Positions 12,208 to 15,145 of a DNA stretch of 15,145 nucleotides are shown here, one piece after another. The DNA lies in the NCBI GenBank assembly GCA_041645325.1, contig JBAZQI010000025.1, positions 1 to 15,145 on the forward strand. Reading direction: 5' to 3'. Positions within the stretch are counted from its first letter, which is position 1. The number at the start of each line of letters is the position of its first letter. The translations under genes and the position numbers were made by a program. The notes below the pieces were generated by a model. That model was not told the origin of the DNA, made no database searches, and saw only the letters and a program-made list of their open reading frames with translations. The stretch is from JAFCCL01 sp041645325. Lineage in GTDB: Archaea; Iainarchaeota; Iainarchaeia; Iainarchaeales; GCA-2688035.

Positions 12208-12236
12208 AAGGATTAATGTCTTAATCCTTATTTATT
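12208..12236 (-). promoter_or_regulatory. 9-bp inverted repeat and TATA box of the membrane-protein gene
   Basis: AAGGATTAA (12208-12216) and TTAATCCTT (12221-12229) are perfect complements around TGTC. On the minus strand the TATA-like AATAAATAA (about 12228-12236) borders the palindrome, whose other end is 4 bp from the start codon. Occupancy would block the initiation site, so this is probably an operator. Confidence 0.55.
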
Positions 12237-12271
12237 CATTGCGTTTTATGCCGCAATTCCACAGCAGAAAC

Positions 12272-12279
12272 CTTATTAA
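12272..12279 (+). promoter_or_regulatory. TATA box for phosphoenolpyruvate synthase gene
   Basis: CTTATTAA preceded by a BRE-like CAGAAAC lies about 28-35 bp before the ATG at 12307, which predicts initiation within a few bases of the start codon. Confidence 0.5.
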
Positions 12280-12306
12280 GCAAAAATGCAGTTTTGTAAT
12301 AGGATT

Positions 12307-14883
12307 ATGGATAATTATAGAATTGAATCGCCGGGAATCCTCTGGTTCAGGGACATAAGGATAAAGGACATCCCAAGCGTGGGCGGCAAGGGCGCCTCTT
12401 TGGGCGAAATGGCAAACAACAATTTTCCCGTGCCCCCTGGCTTTGTGGTAACGGCACAGGCTTATTTCCGCTACATCCAGGAAACAGGCATAAAGCGCGA
12501 AATTGTCTCCAAAATCGACGCAATTGACGTTGAGAACACGGAACAGCTTGGAAGGGTAAGCGAGGAAGTGCGAAACCTCATTCTCAAGACACCGATGTCC
12601 GAACAGCTTGCAAACGAAATCAGGAAAGCCTATGGCAAACTGTGCGAAAAACAAATCGCATGGCTGACAAGCTGCGATGAGGAATATGTTGCCGTAAGGA
12701 GTTCCGCAACTGCGGAGGATTTGCCCGAGGCGAGCTTTGCAGGGCAGCAGGAAACATTTTTGAACATAAAGGGCAGGGAAAGCCTTCTCAGGGCAGTGCT
12801 GAAATGCTGGGCCTCGCTTTTCACCGCAAGAGCGGTATATTACCGGAAAAAGAACAATTTTTCCACCGAACAGGTCGGCATTGCAGTTGTTGTGCAAAAA
12901 ATGGTGAACGGCCAGGTTTCGGGAATAATGTTCACAGCGGAACCAACAGGAGACGAAAGCAAAATCATAATAGAAGCCGGCTTTGGCCTGGGCGAAGCCA
13001 TTGTTTCAGGCAGCGTCACGCCGGACACATACACAGTTGACAAGGGCTCGTTCAGGCTGCTTGAAAAAAAGGTGCACAGCCAGACTTTCAGGATTGTGAG
13101 GGCTGGCAGGGAAAACATCAAAGAAAAGCTTGCGCCGGCTGTGGCAAAAAAGCAGAAGCTTGATGACAAGGCAATCGTGGAACTTGCAAAGCTTGGAAAG
13201 CAGATTGAAAATCATTACGGCAAGCCACAGGACATTGAGTGGGCAATGGAGAAAAAAGAGCTGTTTATAGTGCAAAGCAGGCCGATTACCACGCTTGGCA
13301 TCAGGGAAGGGAAGAGCAGCGCGGAAAGGGACAAAAAGCTGGAAGCATTGAAGGACAAGATTGTGCTTGAAGGGCTTGCGGCTTCGCCAGGCGTTGCGAG
13401 GGGAAGGGCAAGGGTTGTGAGGAATGTTGCGCAGATTGCAAATGTCAAAAAGGGTGACATTCTTGTGACGCAGATGACAAGCCCTGACTGGGTGCCAACA
13501 ATGAAAAAAAGCCTTGCAATCATAACGGACGAGGGCGGGGTAACCTGCCATGCGGCAATAGTAAGCAGGGAGCTTGGGATACCTTGCGTTGTCGGAACCG
13601 AAAAGGCCACTGACATTCTTGAGGACGGGGATGAGGTAACGGTAAACGGCTATGAGGGAATTGTATACAAGGGCTTTGTGGAAATAGAAAAGCCCGCAGA
13701 AGAAAAAATCCAGGTTATAAAACTGACTGACGTTGACGAGGTTGAACAAGTGCTTGAAAAGGAAATAAGGGCAGGCGCGAAAAAAGCCGTGAAAAGGCAG
13801 GAGGAAACGCCAGGGCAAATCGAGCAGGAAGAGCTTGAAGAGCGCGTTGAAGAAGAGCGCGAAGAAATCGCGGAAAAGGCGTTCGGAGAGGCAAAAGAAA
13901 TAATAAAAGAGTTCGGCGGCAGGAAAGCGGAGGAGATGCCGGAAGAAAGCCAGAAAGAAGAAGAGGGAAAAATCGAGGGATTGCTGCGCAAAATAGCGCC
14001 AAAAGTAAAGGTGAATGTGGCGTTGCCTGATGCGGCTGAACAGGCGGCGAAAACGAATGCCGATGGCGTTGGCCTCCTGAGGGCTGAGCACATGATTACA
14101 TCGTCCGGAATGCACCCTGCTGAGTTCATAAGGGAGGGAAAAAGCGAGGAGCTCACGGCTGTTGTCAAGGCAGGCGTAAAAACGGTTGCATCGCTTTTCA
14201 GGGGCAAGCCTGTGTGGTACCGAACGTTTGATGCAAGAACTGATGAATACCGCGAACTCAAGGGCGGGGAAAAGGAGCCAAAGGAAGACAATCCGATGAT
14301 AGGATGGCACGGGATCAGGCGCGATTTGGATGTGCCTGAAATGCTTAAGGCACAGTTTGACGCAATCAGGCAGCTGCACGATGAGGGCCTGAACAACATT
14401 GGCGTAATGCTTGCATTTGTGCAAAGCGCGGAAGAGGTCAGAAGGGCAAAGGAGATTGCAAAGCAGGCCGGGCTTGAGCCCGGAAAGGAAACGCAGTTCG
14501 GCGTAATGATTGAGACGCCTGCCGCCGTGTGGAGCATTGACGAGATTTTGGCGGAGGGCATTGATTTTATTTCCTTCGGCACAAACGACCTGACACAGCT
14601 GACCCTTGGAATTGACAGGAACAACGAGAAAATCCAGAGGCAATTCACGGAACTGCACCCGGCAATTTTGAGAAGCTTAAAGTACGTGATAAGGAAATGC
14701 AAAAAGAAGAAAGTTGCGACAAGCATCTGCGGGCAGGCCGGAAGCGATAGTGAAATGGTGAGGCATCTTGTGAAATTCGGCATTGACAGCATTTCGGCAA
14801 ACATTGATGCGGTGGAAAAGGTAAGGGCAATAGTGCTTGAAGAAGAAAAAAAGCTCATTCTCGGGCAGGCAAAAGAAGAATAG
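12307..14883 (+). CDS. ppsA: Phosphoenolpyruvate synthase with an unusual charged insertion
   Basis: Makes phosphoenolpyruvate from pyruvate, ATP and water in gluconeogenesis. The 858-aa protein has three parts: an N-terminal ATP-grasp-like nucleotide domain (GGKGASLGEM, K28; RSSATAEDLPEASFAGQQ, 131-148), a swivelling phosphohistidine domain (GGVTCHAAIVSRELGIPC, H415), and a C-terminal PEP/pyruvate-binding TIM barrel with GTNDLTQLTLGIDR and the catalytic cysteine in TSICGQAGSD (C808). All key residues are present. About 100 residues (roughly 465-563), rich in glutamate, lysine and arginine and likely helical, link the second and third parts, where relatives usually have a short linker. The ATG at 12307 fits the TATA spacing better than a frame extending to 12286. 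Confidence 0.95.
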   Translation: MDNYRIESPGILWFRDIRIKDIPSVGGKGASLGEMANNNFPVPPGFVVTAQAYFRYIQETGIKREIVSKIDAIDVENTEQLGRVSEEVRNLILKTPMSEQLANEIRKAYGKLCEKQIAWLTSCDEEYVAVRSSATAEDLPEASFAGQQETFLNIKGRESLLRAVLKCWASLFTARAVYYRKKNNFSTEQVGIAVVVQKMVNGQVSGIMFTAEPTGDESKIIIEAGFGLGEAIVSGSVTPDTYTVDKGSFRLLEKKVHSQTFRIVRAGRENIKEKLAPAVAKKQKLDDKAIVELAKLGKQIENHYGKPQDIEWAMEKKELFIVQSRPITTLGIREGKSSAERDKKLEALKDKIVLEGLAASPGVARGRARVVRNVAQIANVKKGDILVTQMTSPDWVPTMKKSLAIITDEGGVTCHAAIVSRELGIPCVVGTEKATDILEDGDEVTVNGYEGIVYKGFVEIEKPAEEKIQVIKLTDVDEVEQVLEKEIRAGAKKAVKRQEETPGQIEQEELEERVEEEREEIAEKAFGEAKEIIKEFGGRKAEEMPEESQKEEEGKIEGLLRKIAPKVKVNVALPDAAEQAAKTNADGVGLLRAEHMITSSGMHPAEFIREGKSEELTAVVKAGVKTVASLFRGKPVWYRTFDARTDEYRELKGGEKEPKEDNPMIGWHGIRRDLDVPEMLKAQFDAIRQLHDEGLNNIGVMLAFVQSAEEVRRAKEIAKQAGLEPGKETQFGVMIETPAAVWSIDEILAEGIDFISFGTNDLTQLTLGIDRNNEKIQRQFTELHPAILRSLKYVIRKCKKKKVATSICGQAGSDSEMVRHLVKFGIDSISANIDAVEKVRAIVLEEEKKLILGQAKEE

Positions 14884-14886
14884 CCC

Positions 14887-14896
14887 TATATTAAAA
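14887..14896 (+). promoter_or_regulatory. TATA box for dph2
   Basis: TATATTAAAA begins just after the ppsA stop and lies about 25-34 bp before the ATG at 14921, which implies an independent, nearly leaderless transcript. Confidence 0.55.
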
Positions 14897-14920
14897 AAGC
14901 GTTTGCTGAAACCATTTTTT

Positions 14921-15145
14921 ATGATGCCGCTTGATTTGGAAAAGGCGCTGCTGGAAATCAGGAAAAAAGGGGCAAAGCTTGTCGCGGTGCAATTGCCGGA
15001 GGGCCTGCTGCAAAGGCTTGAGGAAATCTCCGCGCAGATTGAGGAAAAGACGGGTGCGAAAACCATTTCCTTTGTTGAGCCGTGCTATGGCGCCTGCGAT
15101 TTGAAGGACAATGAGGCAAAGGCGCTTGGCGCACAGTTGCTGGTT
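14921..15145 (+). CDS. dph2: Diphthamide synthesis protein Dph2 (5' part, cut by window edge)
   Basis: The first 75 codons of archaeal Dph2, the iron-sulfur enzyme that transfers the 3-amino-3-carboxypropyl group of S-adenosylmethionine to a histidine of elongation factor 2. Visible landmarks are VAVQLPEGL (21-29), the strand ISFVEPCYGACD with C59, the first of the three cluster cysteines of the family, and the start of KALGAQLLV, which in relatives continues to a histidine-rich HYGH segment. A second cysteine, C55, lies beside the motif. A tandem ATG ATG makes the start 14921 or 14924. The frame is open to the window end, so length and the other cluster cysteines cannot be judged. Confidence 0.88.
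   Translation, partial: MMPLDLEKALLEIRKKGAKLVAVQLPEGLLQRLEEISAQIEEKTGAKTISFVEPCYGACDLKDNEAKALGAQLLV

Noticed and set aside
13006..14658. A 550-codon open frame on the minus strand, and another of 402 codons
   Set aside because: Both are antisense to the phosphoenolpyruvate synthase gene, whose motifs are unmistakable. Their composition, rich in F, L, C and S, is that of reverse-complement shadows.

Overview
The window is archaeal chromosomal DNA. It carries an archaeal-type inositol-1-phosphate synthase, an archaetidylinositol-phosphate-type CDP-alcohol transferase, the 5' end of an archaeal Dph2, a tRNA gene interrupted at 37/38 by an intron with a bulge-helix-bulge (BHB) junction, and box-A (TATA) promoters placed so that several mRNAs would be almost leaderless. 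Short proteins, tight spacing and a simple 202-aa lipid transferase would fit a DPANN or small-genome euryarchaeal lineage, but I cannot fix the phylum from this sequence.

Left block (1-5310). A small PadR-like regulator is divergent from an inositol-lipid operon: inositol-1-phosphate synthase, CDP-alcohol phosphotransferase, HAD phosphatase. Together these could make L-myo-inositol-1-phosphate, attach it to CDP-archaeol, and remove the phosphate to give archaetidylinositol. A perfect 11-bp inverted repeat sits where transcription of the operon should start. On the opposite strand, and overlapping the operon tail to tail, runs a second unit: a ThiI-like THUMP protein without a usable PP-loop, a small lipoprotein, and a PfkB sugar/inositol kinase.

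Middle block (5311-11360). This looks like accessory DNA inserted at a tRNA gene. tRNA-Cys(GCA) has a 154-nt intron. Its 3' end recurs in degraded form at about 5771, 9122 and 11358, and the last two copies belong to a repeat of about 155 bp. The first interval between copies holds a pRiA4b ORF-3-like gene overlapped by an HNH nuclease gene, then an AbiEi/AbiEii-type toxin-antitoxin pair behind a promoter carrying three TATTCGT half-sites. The second interval holds a SHOCT-domain protein and two exported proteins with related signal peptides, one of which has lost its lipobox cysteine. No integrase gene is visible.

Right block (11360-15145). A stretch of about 400 bp holds two possible very small ORFs and terminator-like hairpins. 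It is followed by a two-helix membrane protein with a highly charged tail (minus strand), phosphoenolpyruvate synthase with an unusual charged insertion, and the start of dph2, which runs off the window.
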